The position numbers and the translations under genes are program-made. Source: a virus. Taken from it: a stretch of DNA of 25,221 nt. The stretch lies in IMG/VR virus record IMGVR_UViG_3300030451_006112, positions 1 through 25,221 of that record; one strand, written 5' to 3'. Below are positions 1 to 6,410 of the stretch, one piece after another. Numbering within the stretch: position 1 is the stretch's first letter; every line of letters begins with the position of its first letter. The notes beneath the pieces are model-generated. The model did not search any database. It saw only the letters and a program-made list of their open reading frames with translations, and was not told where the DNA came from.

Positions 1-2
1 TG

Positions 3-431
3 AAGCGCGGCGGGCGTGCGCTTTATCGTTCAATTGGCCACTACAGGCGCGCACTTGGCATGAGGCGCCCGCGCTTTGTTGAGAGTGGTCGAATTGCCCG
101 CAGTTTTCAGGTTCGAGCAATGACACCGCGGCGCGTGCGCATCGCACCGAGAGGAGGCCGCCGCGGTAGGGAGCCAAGCAATCAAAAGCTGCTAGGCTTC
201 GTTGCGCGCAAGTGGCGCAAAAGCCCTGTTAAGCCTAACGCGAAAGAGTTGCGCGAGATCATTGAGATGGCGGCAGTGATCTACCCGCCCCAGCTTCTCA
301 ACAAAGCAGTGCGGCGCGAGCTTGCGTTTAATGCTCGGAAAAAGCTGCGCACGCGTCAAAATGCGCTGGACCGAATCAGGAAACGCATGCGGGCCGCTGG
401 CCAGCTTGCAGCAGCACAGGGATCAAAATGA
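3..431 (+). CDS. Partial basic phage protein, possibly virion-morphogenesis (Mu gpG / HK97 gp10-like)
   Basis: The frame is open from the left edge, so this is probably the 3' part of a longer gene. An in-frame ATG at 60 has no convincing Shine-Dalgarno (SD) sequence. The protein is rich in Arg and Lys throughout. Near its visible N-terminus, ESGRIARSF resembles the 'SGRLxRSI' motif of phage virion-morphogenesis and tail-completion proteins (Mu gpG, HK97 gp10). In Mu, gpG lies between the portal/F genes and the protease-scaffold-capsid block, which fits this position upstream of the scaffold and gpT-like capsid genes. The C-terminus is a basic helical region. It overlaps the next gene by 4 nt (ATGA), implying translational coupling. 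The family call is tentative; a basic head protein of another family is possible. Confidence 0.45.
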   Translation, partial: KRGGRALYRSIGHYRRALGMRRPRFVESGRIARSFQVRAMTPRRVRIAPRGGRRGREPSNQKLLGFVARKWRKSPVKPNAKELREIIEMAAVIYPPQLLNKAVRRELAFNARKKLRTRQNALDRIRKRMRAAGQLAAAQGSK

Positions 432-703
432 GTAAGAAAAAGAAGCAGGTCAAACCCCTAGAGCTTGTGGCTATGCGTCCAATGAAGGGCCCCAGCGCGG
501 CAAGCCTCGCGTGCTCATTTGATGAGGCTGCGCAGAGGGTTGCATTAGGTTGGCAACCTATGGGAACGTTGCGCGATTCAGTGATTTTAGTGGCTGACGC
601 GGAAGCGGTGGCCGCGTGGGAAGACAGGGCGATCGATGAAAGAGAAGACAAAGAAATCACCAGCGCCGAAAAAAGCTTCGAGCAAGCCCCGGCTGAAGAT
701 TGA
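428..703 (+). CDS. Small hypothetical head-region protein
   Basis: A 91-residue protein begins with a Lys run (MSKKKKQ) and ends in an acidic tail. The start overlaps the upstream stop (ATGA). I do not recognise a family. The core reads as beta strands followed by a helix with DEAAQRVALGW and then ADAEAVAAW. The downstream 77-residue protein has a similar layout (LKEAVRLQQCGY, then GDAQAY), so the two may be diverged tandem copies. Its place just before the scaffold gene suggests a head-assembly or minor virion role, but this is inference from position only. It overlaps the next gene by 68 nt, which is long for this genome, so one of the two starts may be misassigned. Confidence 0.6.
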   Translation: MSKKKKQVKPLELVAMRPMKGPSAASLACSFDEAAQRVALGWQPMGTLRDSVILVADAEAVAAWEDRAIDEREDKEITSAEKSFEQAPAED

Positions 704-869
704 TGAAGCCTCATGGGGCTCTGCAACCGTGCATACGGTCACGGTAGACCTTAAAGAGGCCGTTAGGCTGCAGCAGTGCGGCTATCGCGTTCAAAACAAG
801 GACGCCAACCAAGCCACGATGGCCGGTGACGCGCAGGCCTACAAGCGCAACAAGGCAGGGGCCAAATGA
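636..869 (+). CDS. Small hypothetical head-region protein, possible paralogue of the preceding gene
   Basis: A 77-residue protein with a strongly basic N-terminus (MKEKTKKSPAPKK) and then a short strand-helix core with LKEAVRLQQCGYRVQ. The ATG at 636 has only a weak upstream purine stretch and lies inside the preceding gene. There is no other in-frame ATG before residue ~58, so either this start is used with a long overlap or a rare codon nearer 703 is used. The stop overlaps the ATG of the scaffold gene (ATGA), which supports the 3' half being genuinely translated. No family is recognised. The layout resembles that of the 428-703 product. Confidence 0.5.
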   Translation: MKEKTKKSPAPKKASSKPRLKIDEASWGSATVHTVTVDLKEAVRLQQCGYRVQNKDANQATMAGDAQAYKRNKAGAK

Positions 870-1441
870 GCGAAGAAAAGATCGCCGGGGCACCTGTAGA
901 GACGATGGCAGCGCCTGAGCCTGCAGCACCAGCACCTGAGCCCGCACCTGAGCCCGTAAAAGCTGCGCCCGTGACATTCACACCGCCGGCGCCGGCTGCG
1001 ATCGCTCAGCCAACGCTCACGCAGGCGGCGAACCAAACGCGCGAGCAATCAGAAGCAGCCGCAGAGGCGGCCAAGCTCGCGGCAGAGCTGCGCAAGGAGC
1101 TGGAGGCAGCACAAGCAGCCCGACAAGCTCTTGATGAGCGGGAAGCACAAGCAAGCAGCGCAGAGCGGATCGCCTTTCTTCGCAAGGCCGGCGCCATGGC
1201 AAGCCTCACGGATGACCACTTACTAGCACTCGCGCCGCAGGTCGACATCAGGACGCAGGCGGGCCGCGACAAGCTCACCGAGTGGACCGAGCAAAACGCG
1301 GGCCTTTTTCAGATCCGCGAGACTAACAGCGTTGAGGTACAACAGGCCTTTATGGACCAGCTCAAGACGAGCCATCACGGTGTGTTCGGCAAGGAGCTGC
1401 ATCAGCAGCTGATGCGCAACATAAGCAAGGGGCGAAAATGA
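866..1441 (+). CDS. Probable capsid scaffolding protein
   Basis: A 191-residue protein. Residues ~8-55 are a low-complexity Pro/Ala/Glu stretch. A long Ala/Glu/Gln/Arg-rich coiled coil follows at ~60-110, and the C-terminal part (~110-191) is helical and ends in a basic tail (NISKGRK). A disordered N-terminus, coiled coil and basic C-terminus is the usual layout of phage scaffolding proteins, which act as temporary internal chaperones of the procapsid and bind coat protein through a basic C-terminus. It lies two genes upstream of the major capsid gene, the expected place. It overlaps both neighbours by 4 nt. No serine protease is seen beside it, so any maturation protease must lie upstream of the window. 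The call rests on composition and context. Confidence 0.7.
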   Translation: MSEEKIAGAPVETMAAPEPAAPAPEPAPEPVKAAPVTFTPPAPAAIAQPTLTQAANQTREQSEAAAEAAKLAAELRKELEAAQAARQALDEREAQASSAERIAFLRKAGAMASLTDDHLLALAPQVDIRTQAGRDKLTEWTEQNAGLFQIRETNSVEVQQAFMDQLKTSHHGVFGKELHQQLMRNISKGRK

Positions 1442-1893
1442 GCAAAAAAGCAGGAAGCAAAGCAACCGAGGACGCCCGCGCACAGTCAATGCTTCGCATG
1501 AACGCATTCATAGAGCAGATGGACGCAGCAGAGAGGCAGAGCGTGGGCACGTGGTACAACATGCCCCAAGATTTTGCCAAAGGATGGGTGTTTATACGCG
1601 CCGGGATGCGCACAGTGCCACGCGCTGAGGCCTTTGCAGCCCAGCTGCGGCAGATGGGCTATATTGACGCACCCAAGGGCACACGCTGCGTCGGCTTCGA
1701 GACCGATGGTGACCACGGCCTTTACTTGTGCATACCTGCCCAAGGCGCCGCAGTGCTGCGTGAGCGTAAGGCCCGAGCACGCCGAGCCATCTCTAACCGT
1801 GCCGCCTTTGCCTCACACCTGAGGGGCGTGCAGTCGTCAGGTTTCGACGTATCGGTGACGCACAGTGAGTCCGAAATGAATGTGAAGCTGTAG
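1438..1893 (+). CDS. Hypothetical protein between scaffold and capsid genes
   Basis: A 151-residue protein starting in the ATGA overlap with the scaffold gene. I do not recognise a family. It has a basic N-terminus, a helical region (~15-35), a mixed alpha/beta core with aromatic residues (TWYNMPQDFAKGWVFIRAGM) and a basic helix near residue 120 (RERKARARRAISNRAAF). Two Cys residues (in TRCVGF and YLCIP) flank an acidic loop. Position suggests a head protein or assembly factor. It ends a tightly coupled five-gene run; a 117-nt gap follows before the capsid gene. Confidence 0.65.
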   Translation: MSKKAGSKATEDARAQSMLRMNAFIEQMDAAERQSVGTWYNMPQDFAKGWVFIRAGMRTVPRAEAFAAQLRQMGYIDAPKGTRCVGFETDGDHGLYLCIPAQGAAVLRERKARARRAISNRAAFASHLRGVQSSGFDVSVTHSESEMNVKL

Positions 1894-1997
1894 GTAAGCG
1901 CCTAAGGCTGCGTTGTTATTGCAAAAAGCAGACGCACCCCGCCACGCTAGCCCCCTGCGCTAGGCTGTCTCTATTAATGACATTGAGCCCGCGCCGC

Positions 1998-2013
1998 AGG
2001 AGGTTTGATCGTG
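1998..2013 (+). promoter_or_regulatory. Consensus Shine-Dalgarno and GTG start of the capsid gene
   Basis: A full AGGAGG lies at 1998-2003, seven bases before GTG at 2011. This sets the capsid start at 2011 rather than at the in-frame TTG at 2005, which is only one base from the AGGAGG. The 117-nt leader also holds a short inverted repeat (CTAGC at 1947-1951, GCTAG at 1959-1963). I see no convincing promoter. The near-perfect site fits the high expression expected of a capsid gene. Confidence 0.75.
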
Positions 2014-2928
2014 GCTTTCACTACTAACGGAGTGCTTAACACCGTGGTCGACCGCTACATGAGCGGGCTGGCCTCGGTATCTGATAACTGGTCGCTGACC
2101 GTCGACCGCAAGAGCGCCAACGCTGCAGCCTTGCGCCTGCCTGCGATGACCGCGCTCGGCAGCGTTCCAACATGGAACGGCACAGCCGATCTCAGCAGCA
2201 CGGCAACCGCTGTGGACGAGTACAACACCACAGGGATCACCCTCACGGCTCAGCAGTACGGCGCGCAAATCGCGATCAGCCGACTCGATGCAGAGAACGT
2301 GCCTGAGGCCGTTTCCTACGCGGCTCAAAAGCTCGGCTTTGCAGTGGCTAACACCTATGCCGAGGTTGTCTTTGGCAAGTGGAACAACGCTTTTGGCTCG
2401 GTCAAAACGGGTGACGATAAGGCGCTCTTTGCTACTGATCACCCAATGGCCAGCGGCACGCGCAGTAACAAGCTAACATCAGCCCTTGACTCGTCCGCCC
2501 TGATGGCCGCGGTGAAGCTCAGCAGGCAGTTCAAGTCTTATGATGGCGCGCCGTATGATCTGACCGCAGCGGGCTTCTACTTGGTCGTTCCTCCAGCTCT
2601 CGAAGAGGCTGCGCACCAAGCGATCCGCTCGACTTATACGCTTGTCAACACGGGCGGAACTAACACGAGCGCCCAAGGCCTTAACAACGTCAGCGGCAAC
2701 TTTTTCTCGCCTGCTGACATCATCGTGAGCCCCCATATTAACTTCGATAATGACTGGTTCGTGGTATCGAAGGCCGAGTCGCCCATGGTGTTTTGGGAGA
2801 GGCTTGCCCCACAGATACGCATCACTGAGTCAGAGGATGACCTTAAGCGCAAGCTCACAATCGACTTCGCTATCGCTTGCGATGCGAAAGCGGATCCCGC
2901 TGTGGCTATCGGTTCAGAGGTTTCCTAA
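2011..2928 (+). CDS. Major capsid protein, Mu gpT-like
   Basis: A 305-residue protein, the usual size of Mu-like major head subunits (gpT). Features seen are an N-terminal helical segment (VLNTVVDRYMSGLAS), a beta-rich middle with AQQYGAQIAISRLDAENV, and LFATDHPMASGTRSN near residue 135, matching the 'LF..xHP' region typical of gpT-type coat proteins. The C-terminal part has FFSPADIIVSPH and RITESEDDLKRKL, consistent with an HK97-like fold. It forms the icosahedral shell around packaged DNA. Its gene follows the scaffold region and precedes head-tail joining genes. Start 2011 is chosen from the AGGAGG. The stop TAA overlaps the ATG of the following 41-codon ORF by one base. Confidence 0.85.
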   Translation: MAFTTNGVLNTVVDRYMSGLASVSDNWSLTVDRKSANAAALRLPAMTALGSVPTWNGTADLSSTATAVDEYNTTGITLTAQQYGAQIAISRLDAENVPEAVSYAAQKLGFAVANTYAEVVFGKWNNAFGSVKTGDDKALFATDHPMASGTRSNKLTSALDSSALMAAVKLSRQFKSYDGAPYDLTAAGFYLVVPPALEEAAHQAIRSTYTLVNTGGTNTSAQGLNNVSGNFFSPADIIVSPHINFDNDWFVVSKAESPMVFWERLAPQIRITESEDDLKRKLTIDFAIACDAKADPAVAIGSEVS

Positions 2929-3053
2929 TGCCCTACCACGGGCCAAAGCGCTCGCCTCGCAAAGGCACCAAGCCCAAGCGGGGCGGGCGCGCTCGTGTGC
3001 GCACCACGATTAAGAGAAAACGCAGCAAAGGCAGCAGGCGCAAAAGGCGCTAG
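2928..3053 (+). CDS. 41-residue protamine-like Lys/Arg-rich microprotein
   Basis: A short ORF starts in a TAATG overlap with the capsid stop codon and ends at TAG 3051-3053, leaving 9 nt before the next gene. It encodes 41 residues, of which 20 are Lys or Arg and none are Asp or Glu. It opens MPYHGPKRSPRKGTKPKRGG and ends SKGSRRKRR. Clusters of basic residues separated by Gly, Ser, Pro and Thr resemble protamines and adenovirus core peptides. That makes nucleic-acid binding or DNA condensation in the head plausible, but this is inference from composition. Other options are a capsid-interior peptide or a small assembly factor. Coupling to the most highly expressed gene and the exact fit of the ORF between two genes argue that it is real. 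Confidence 0.65.
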   Translation: MPYHGPKRSPRKGTKPKRGGRARVRTTIKRKRSKGSRRKRR

Positions 3054-3062
3054 GGGCACAGC

Positions 3063-3977
3063 ATGGCGATCGAAGTCGTTCAAGATAACACCGCCACTGT
3101 ATCCTTTCACCCTGATGGCTCGGCTCCAGCATCAGGCACGGCAACATTTTTTGAGCCGAACGGGGATCAGATCTCCACCCCCACTGTCACTGTGCATTCA
3201 ATTGGATCGGGTGGCACGTCGACCCTCACCCATGTCGACAACCCGACAACACTGCGGCTCGACAATCGCACAGGGATTAGCGCAGGCGATCGCCTCTTCT
3301 ATACCAGCGTGCGCGGCTGGTCCGGCGCTGTGCTGGTCAGCGAGGTCTACACGCACGGGGGCAATGAGTATGTGGTGCTAGAAAGCCCCCCGCCCGGCGT
3401 GGCCAGGGTAGGGGATACTTTGAAAGGCTTAAGGCTCTCCTTGACCCTTAGCGCCACCGATACAAAGGACAGAGGCGAAAATCACCGCATTGAGTACAGG
3501 GTGACAGGCGAAGATGGCACCGTGCGCACATATCAGCAGATCGTGCACGTGGTGCGCGTGCAGTTCCACGCGGATCGCATCTGCTCTCCCACTGACGCCG
3601 CGCGTTATCTTTCGGGCACCTTTCCAAGCTATGCAGCTGCGTTGGATGGCGGCCACTTCGACGAGCTAGCTAGAAGGGCGGCTCAAAGGGTCTTACGCCT
3701 CCTGCGCGCCACAGGGCACCACGCTCACCTTGTGGGGGATCAGGATGCCTTCGTTGACTGTGGCGTTATCGCCCTTCGCATTGAATGCGCGCTGACTGAC
3801 GGTTTGGTGCCCGGAGGTTACGACCCTGCGATCTACATCGAGACGCAGGAGAAGAGCCTTGCGGTGCTGATGCGTGAGACCGTGAGTAACATGTGGATCG
3901 ATTATGATGATGACGGCAGGGTTGATGAGGCCACGGAGCTCAATCCACTGTTTAGCATTGACGCGGTAAGGGTGTAG
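3063..3977 (+). CDS. Head-tail adaptor candidate with beta-rich N-terminus and calcium-loop-like C-terminus
   Basis: A 304-residue protein preceded by TAGGGG. Residues ~1-170 are beta-rich (repeated Thr/Val strands, GTATFFEPNG, LRLDNRTGISAGDRLFY). Residues ~180-280 are helical, starting with ADRICSPTDAARYLSG and containing HFDELARRAAQRVLRLLRA, the kind of layout seen in connector (Mu gp36 / gp6-like) adaptors. Residues ~280-292 read DYDDDGRVDEATE, matching an EF-hand or dockerin-like calcium loop with Asp at loop positions 1, 3 and 5 and Gly at 6. Position between capsid and tail-terminator genes fits a head completion role. A fusion of a beta domain to an adaptor domain is possible; no family is certain. 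Confidence 0.55.
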   Translation: MAIEVVQDNTATVSFHPDGSAPASGTATFFEPNGDQISTPTVTVHSIGSGGTSTLTHVDNPTTLRLDNRTGISAGDRLFYTSVRGWSGAVLVSEVYTHGGNEYVVLESPPPGVARVGDTLKGLRLSLTLSATDTKDRGENHRIEYRVTGEDGTVRTYQQIVHVVRVQFHADRICSPTDAARYLSGTFPSYAAALDGGHFDELARRAAQRVLRLLRATGHHAHLVGDQDAFVDCGVIALRIECALTDGLVPGGYDPAIYIETQEKSLAVLMRETVSNMWIDYDDDGRVDEATELNPLFSIDAVRV

Positions 3978-3978
3978 C

Positions 3979-4419
3979 GTGCGCACGAGCGAGATCAAGA
4001 CCGAGATCGTGACGGCAATTGAAGCCATCGTTCCCGATAAGCAGGCGAGCGCGCGTGACGTCTTCAAGCACGTGGATCACGCGGGGCGCTTTGGCCAGAC
4101 CGCCAACCAAGCGGGTCGGCTGCCTGATCGCGTCTTCCATGTCGCAATCGCATCTGTGCCCACGCGCGCCGACTTTTTGACCGTGGACGCTTACCACGTC
4201 GATTATACGATCACGCTCTTTTACAGTGCCGGCCAGGCCTATGTAGAAGACAGGATCGCCCATGACGCCGAGGCAATAGATCAGGCCCTGACGCTAACTC
4301 ACCGCCAAAACAATGACCTTTTTAATCTGAGCACCACCCCAGGCGGGGTGGATGAATATGAGAACCACATTGAGGTTGAGCTAAACACTCGCGCCCTCTA
4401 TCGCCTAACCGGAGTTTAA
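3979..4419 (+). CDS. Tail terminator / tail completion candidate
   Basis: A 146-residue protein with a GTG start one base after the upstream stop codon. It has an N-terminal helix (EIKTEIVTAIEAIVPDK), a run of strands (FHVAIASVP, YHVDYTITLFYS), a helix (EDRIAHDAEAIDQALTLTH) and a final strand pair (HIEVELNTRALYRLTGV). A helix, beta sheet, helix and strand order of ~140 residues resembles tail terminators (lambda gpU-like, Mu gp37-like), which cap the tail tube and join it to the head. Its place immediately before the tail tube gene fits. I see no catalytic motif. The call is by architecture and synteny. Confidence 0.55.
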   Translation: MRTSEIKTEIVTAIEAIVPDKQASARDVFKHVDHAGRFGQTANQAGRLPDRVFHVAIASVPTRADFLTVDAYHVDYTITLFYSAGQAYVEDRIAHDAEAIDQALTLTHRQNNDLFNLSTTPGGVDEYENHIEVELNTRALYRLTGV

Positions 4420-4421
4420 GC

Positions 4422-5672
4422 ATGGCAATTCATCCCAGTAACCTAGGCCGGATCTCGGTCGCTAAGCAGAGCGCTTGGGGCACAAAACAAACGAGCTTTC
4501 CTGCTGCCTCTTTTGCTGAGGTTGAGGTGACCATGCCTCAATTGCAGCGTGAGGCGCTTATGACGGAGGCTTTTCGGGGCCAGTTCCATAGCCATCGAAT
4601 CAAGGCCGGCAGCCGAGAGGGAACGACGGTGAGCTTGCGCATGCCCATGCACGGATGGAGCGCCAGCACGCCGACTGCGGATCCTAGCGCCTCTGATCAG
4701 AACGTTGAAAGCATCCTGCTCGAATATGCGATGGGGGCGGTGCACTTCCCAGACATCATGGCGCGCACGGTGTCCAGCGCGACAACCTCACAGATCACCG
4801 TGAGCGATACAATGCTCAATCCTGACGTGGGTAGCGCCTTTATGGCTCAAAGCAACTCCGGAGGTACAGAGCACGTGATCGGCTTTATTAAGTCGATGAC
4901 AGGGGCTGACAACAAGGAGCTGAACCTTGCCACGGCCACAAGCTCAGCGGCCTACGCTACCGGCGCAGTCTATGGCTCGATGACGCATTACATCAGCAGC
5001 TCGCAGCCTGCGCAGGGCCTCAGCCTTGAGTACCTTGGTGCAGACAGCACAAGCCGCATCATCTTGTTCGATGGATGCGTAAGCTCACTGAAGATCACGG
5101 CCTCGCCGCGTCAGCAACCCATGCTTGAGGCAGAGCTGCACTTTGCTGATTTTGAGTTTATGGAGAGCGGCGGCAACCCTGGCATGTATGACTTCCCACT
5201 GCCTCAGCTGCCTGCGGCTGTCGGTAATAACGGCACGCGGATGGTGCTCGGCGGCTCTGTTATTGACAGCATCAGTGCTGAGTTCACTGTTACTTGCGAG
5301 TATGCCGCGATCGGCAACCACAGCAGCTCAGAGGGCGTGAGCAAGTACATCATCACGAATCGCACCACTCAGGCGTCAGTGCAGATCCCAGCAAGCGCCA
5401 TCACAGACGCAGCGATCTACGCGCCGGGCACAGCGCTAAGCCAAGTGCAGCTCGACCTAAATGCACACGTGCCCGGCTCGGCTGTCTCGATCCTTATTCC
5501 GCGCGCCCTGATTGAGAGCCAGTCAACGCTCGGGGATAGCGAGGGCATCGTGGCTGTCACACACAACATGATCGCAGCCTATTATGACGATGACGCATCA
5601 GATGGCAGCGTAAGTAGCGGCAGCGGCTCCACCACAGCAGCCGACACAGTTGCGCGGGTGGCTTTGCTGTAG
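4422..5672 (+). CDS. Major tail tube protein
   Basis: A 416-residue beta-rich protein. The N-terminus has GRISVAKQSAWGTKQTSF, then PQLQREALMTEAFRGQF and a segment (EGTTVSLRMPMHGWSA) seen in large tail tube proteins of siphophages that start 'GRxSVAKExxWGT'. The middle has Ig- or beta-barrel-like strands. The C-terminus is a Ser/Gly/Thr-rich tail (SDGSVSSGSGSTTAADT). It would polymerise into the tail tube through which DNA leaves. It follows the tail-terminator candidate and precedes the frameshifting chaperone and tape measure genes, the standard siphophage order. At over 400 residues it is larger than a minimal tube protein, suggesting an added surface domain. There is no sheath gene, so the tail is probably non-contractile. 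Confidence 0.75.
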   Translation: MAIHPSNLGRISVAKQSAWGTKQTSFPAASFAEVEVTMPQLQREALMTEAFRGQFHSHRIKAGSREGTTVSLRMPMHGWSASTPTADPSASDQNVESILLEYAMGAVHFPDIMARTVSSATTSQITVSDTMLNPDVGSAFMAQSNSGGTEHVIGFIKSMTGADNKELNLATATSSAAYATGAVYGSMTHYISSSQPAQGLSLEYLGADSTSRIILFDGCVSSLKITASPRQQPMLEAELHFADFEFMESGGNPGMYDFPLPQLPAAVGNNGTRMVLGGSVIDSISAEFTVTCEYAAIGNHSSSEGVSKYIITNRTTQASVQIPASAITDAAIYAPGTALSQVQLDLNAHVPGSAVSILIPRALIESQSTLGDSEGIVAVTHNMIAAYYDDDASDGSVSSGSGSTTAADTVARVALL

Positions 5673-5708
5673 GAAAGTGAGGCGCACACATGAAAGGGAG
5701 AGCGCCAC

Positions 5709-6092
5709 ATGCTGCCGCTGGTCAAAGTCACAGAGAGCATCGATTTGGTAAACAGTCAGGATCCGAGCGTAAACGCGGAGGACACTGCAGATGGCTCGGT
5801 CTGGCTGGACGCCACGATGACGCCGCATCAAAACGATGCAACGATCGTAAGTGTGAGGCCAATGAGATCGACGGAGGTGCTCCGCTTTCATGGCGCAGAA
5901 GAAATGAACGTCGCGATCTACGCAACGCAGCTCTGCGTGACACGCATCAAGTGCCCAGAGATCGATGCGCGATCGGCAGACGATATCAAGGGCGTATTAG
6001 ATCGAATGTCGCCCGCACACCTTGCGAGCCTCGGCGGAAAAATCGTCTCGATCTCACTGCTACCAACGGACCCTACCGAAGCGGCCGATTAA
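5709..6092 (+). CDS. Tail assembly chaperone (G-like product)
   Basis: A 127-residue protein with ATG at 5709, preceded by AAGGGAG at 5694-5700 (8-nt spacing). That site is why I prefer it to the upstream ATG at 5690, which is in another frame. The core has TVEVL-type strands (STEVLRFHGAEEMNVAIYATQ) and a helix (ADDIKGVLDRMSPAHLASLGG). Position between tail tube and tape measure genes is where lambda G/GT-type chaperones lie. These bind and solubilise the tape measure protein and are absent from the mature virion. Near its end GGA AAA ATC provides a slippery A-run that would join it to the open frame continuing to 6409, giving a G-T fusion of about 233 residues. Confidence 0.7.
   Translation: MLPLVKVTESIDLVNSQDPSVNAEDTADGSVWLDATMTPHQNDATIVSVRPMRSTEVLRFHGAEEMNVAIYATQLCVTRIKCPEIDARSADDIKGVLDRMSPAHLASLGGKIVSISLLPTDPTEAAD
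6033..6044 (+). promoter_or_regulatory. Candidate -1 programmed ribosomal frameshift site
   Basis: In the chaperone frame the codons are GGC GGA AAA ATC, with five As at 6038-6042. A Lys-tRNA on AAA (6039-6041) can slip back one base onto AAA (6038-6040) with full pairing, moving translation into the frame that stays open to 6409. The downstream frame has no ATG or GTG with an SD near its conserved-looking part, which supports fusion rather than reinitiation. The site is not a textbook X XXY YYZ heptamer, so the exact slip point is uncertain. Confidence 0.55.
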
Positions 6093-6409
6093 GGGCACTC
6101 AAGTTCTGCGACGTATTGATCGCGCAGGGCTTAGAGTGTGCCGACGATAATCAGGCCGCACAGTGCGAGCACGATCGCACCAAGTGCAAGGAGCGGGCAG
6201 GGCACTACCTGGGTCATGACTTTGACACCTGCCCCATGCGCGCAGTGATTGATGACGTGCACTTGCAGATCGTACTTCAGCTTGAAGGCGCAGCCAGCAT
6301 CAGCGCGGTAGAAGGGTGGCCGGATCAATTTGCTGCTTGGGTTCAGACCCTATGGCCGCAGGTTAGAAAGGCGTTGAACGATCGAAACGTTTCGCAGTTA
6401 GGGGGCTGA
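6041..6409 (+). CDS. Tail assembly chaperone C-terminal extension (T-like, made by -1 frameshift)
   Basis: This is the 3' part of the open frame. It encodes about 122 residues beyond the slip site and ends two bases before the tape measure GTG. The sequence has protein-like character: CDVLIAQGLEC, then further Cys/His residues (AQCEHDRTKC, GHYLGHDFDTCP) and an acidic/aromatic C-terminal helix with GWPDQFAAWVQTLWPQV. Upstream of the slip point the same frame is Arg/His-rich nonsense that shadows the chaperone gene, so only this part is meaningful. By analogy with lambda gpGT, the T segment recruits tail tube protein to the tape-measure complex. Five Cys and several His in ~45 residues could bind zinc, which is speculative. 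Confidence 0.6.
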   Translation, partial: NRLDLTATNGPYRSGRLRALKFCDVLIAQGLECADDNQAAQCEHDRTKCKERAGHYLGHDFDTCPMRAVIDDVHLQIVLQLEGAASISAVEGWPDQFAAWVQTLWPQVRKALNDRNVSQLGG

Positions 6410-6410
6410 T

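Noticed and set aside
2005-2010. TTG 2005 as capsid start
   Set aside because: It lies one base after AGGAGG, too close for initiation. GTG 2011 has 7-nt spacing.
1960-2442. 160-codon minus-strand ORF across the capsid start
   Set aside because: It is antisense to the clear gpT-like gene and its product has no domain character.
5690-6032. Reading 5690-6409 as one independent gene from ATG 5690
   Set aside because: The first ~115 residues are Arg/His-rich and shadow the chaperone frame, which has a better SD at 5694-5700. Only the part after ~6041 looks coding.
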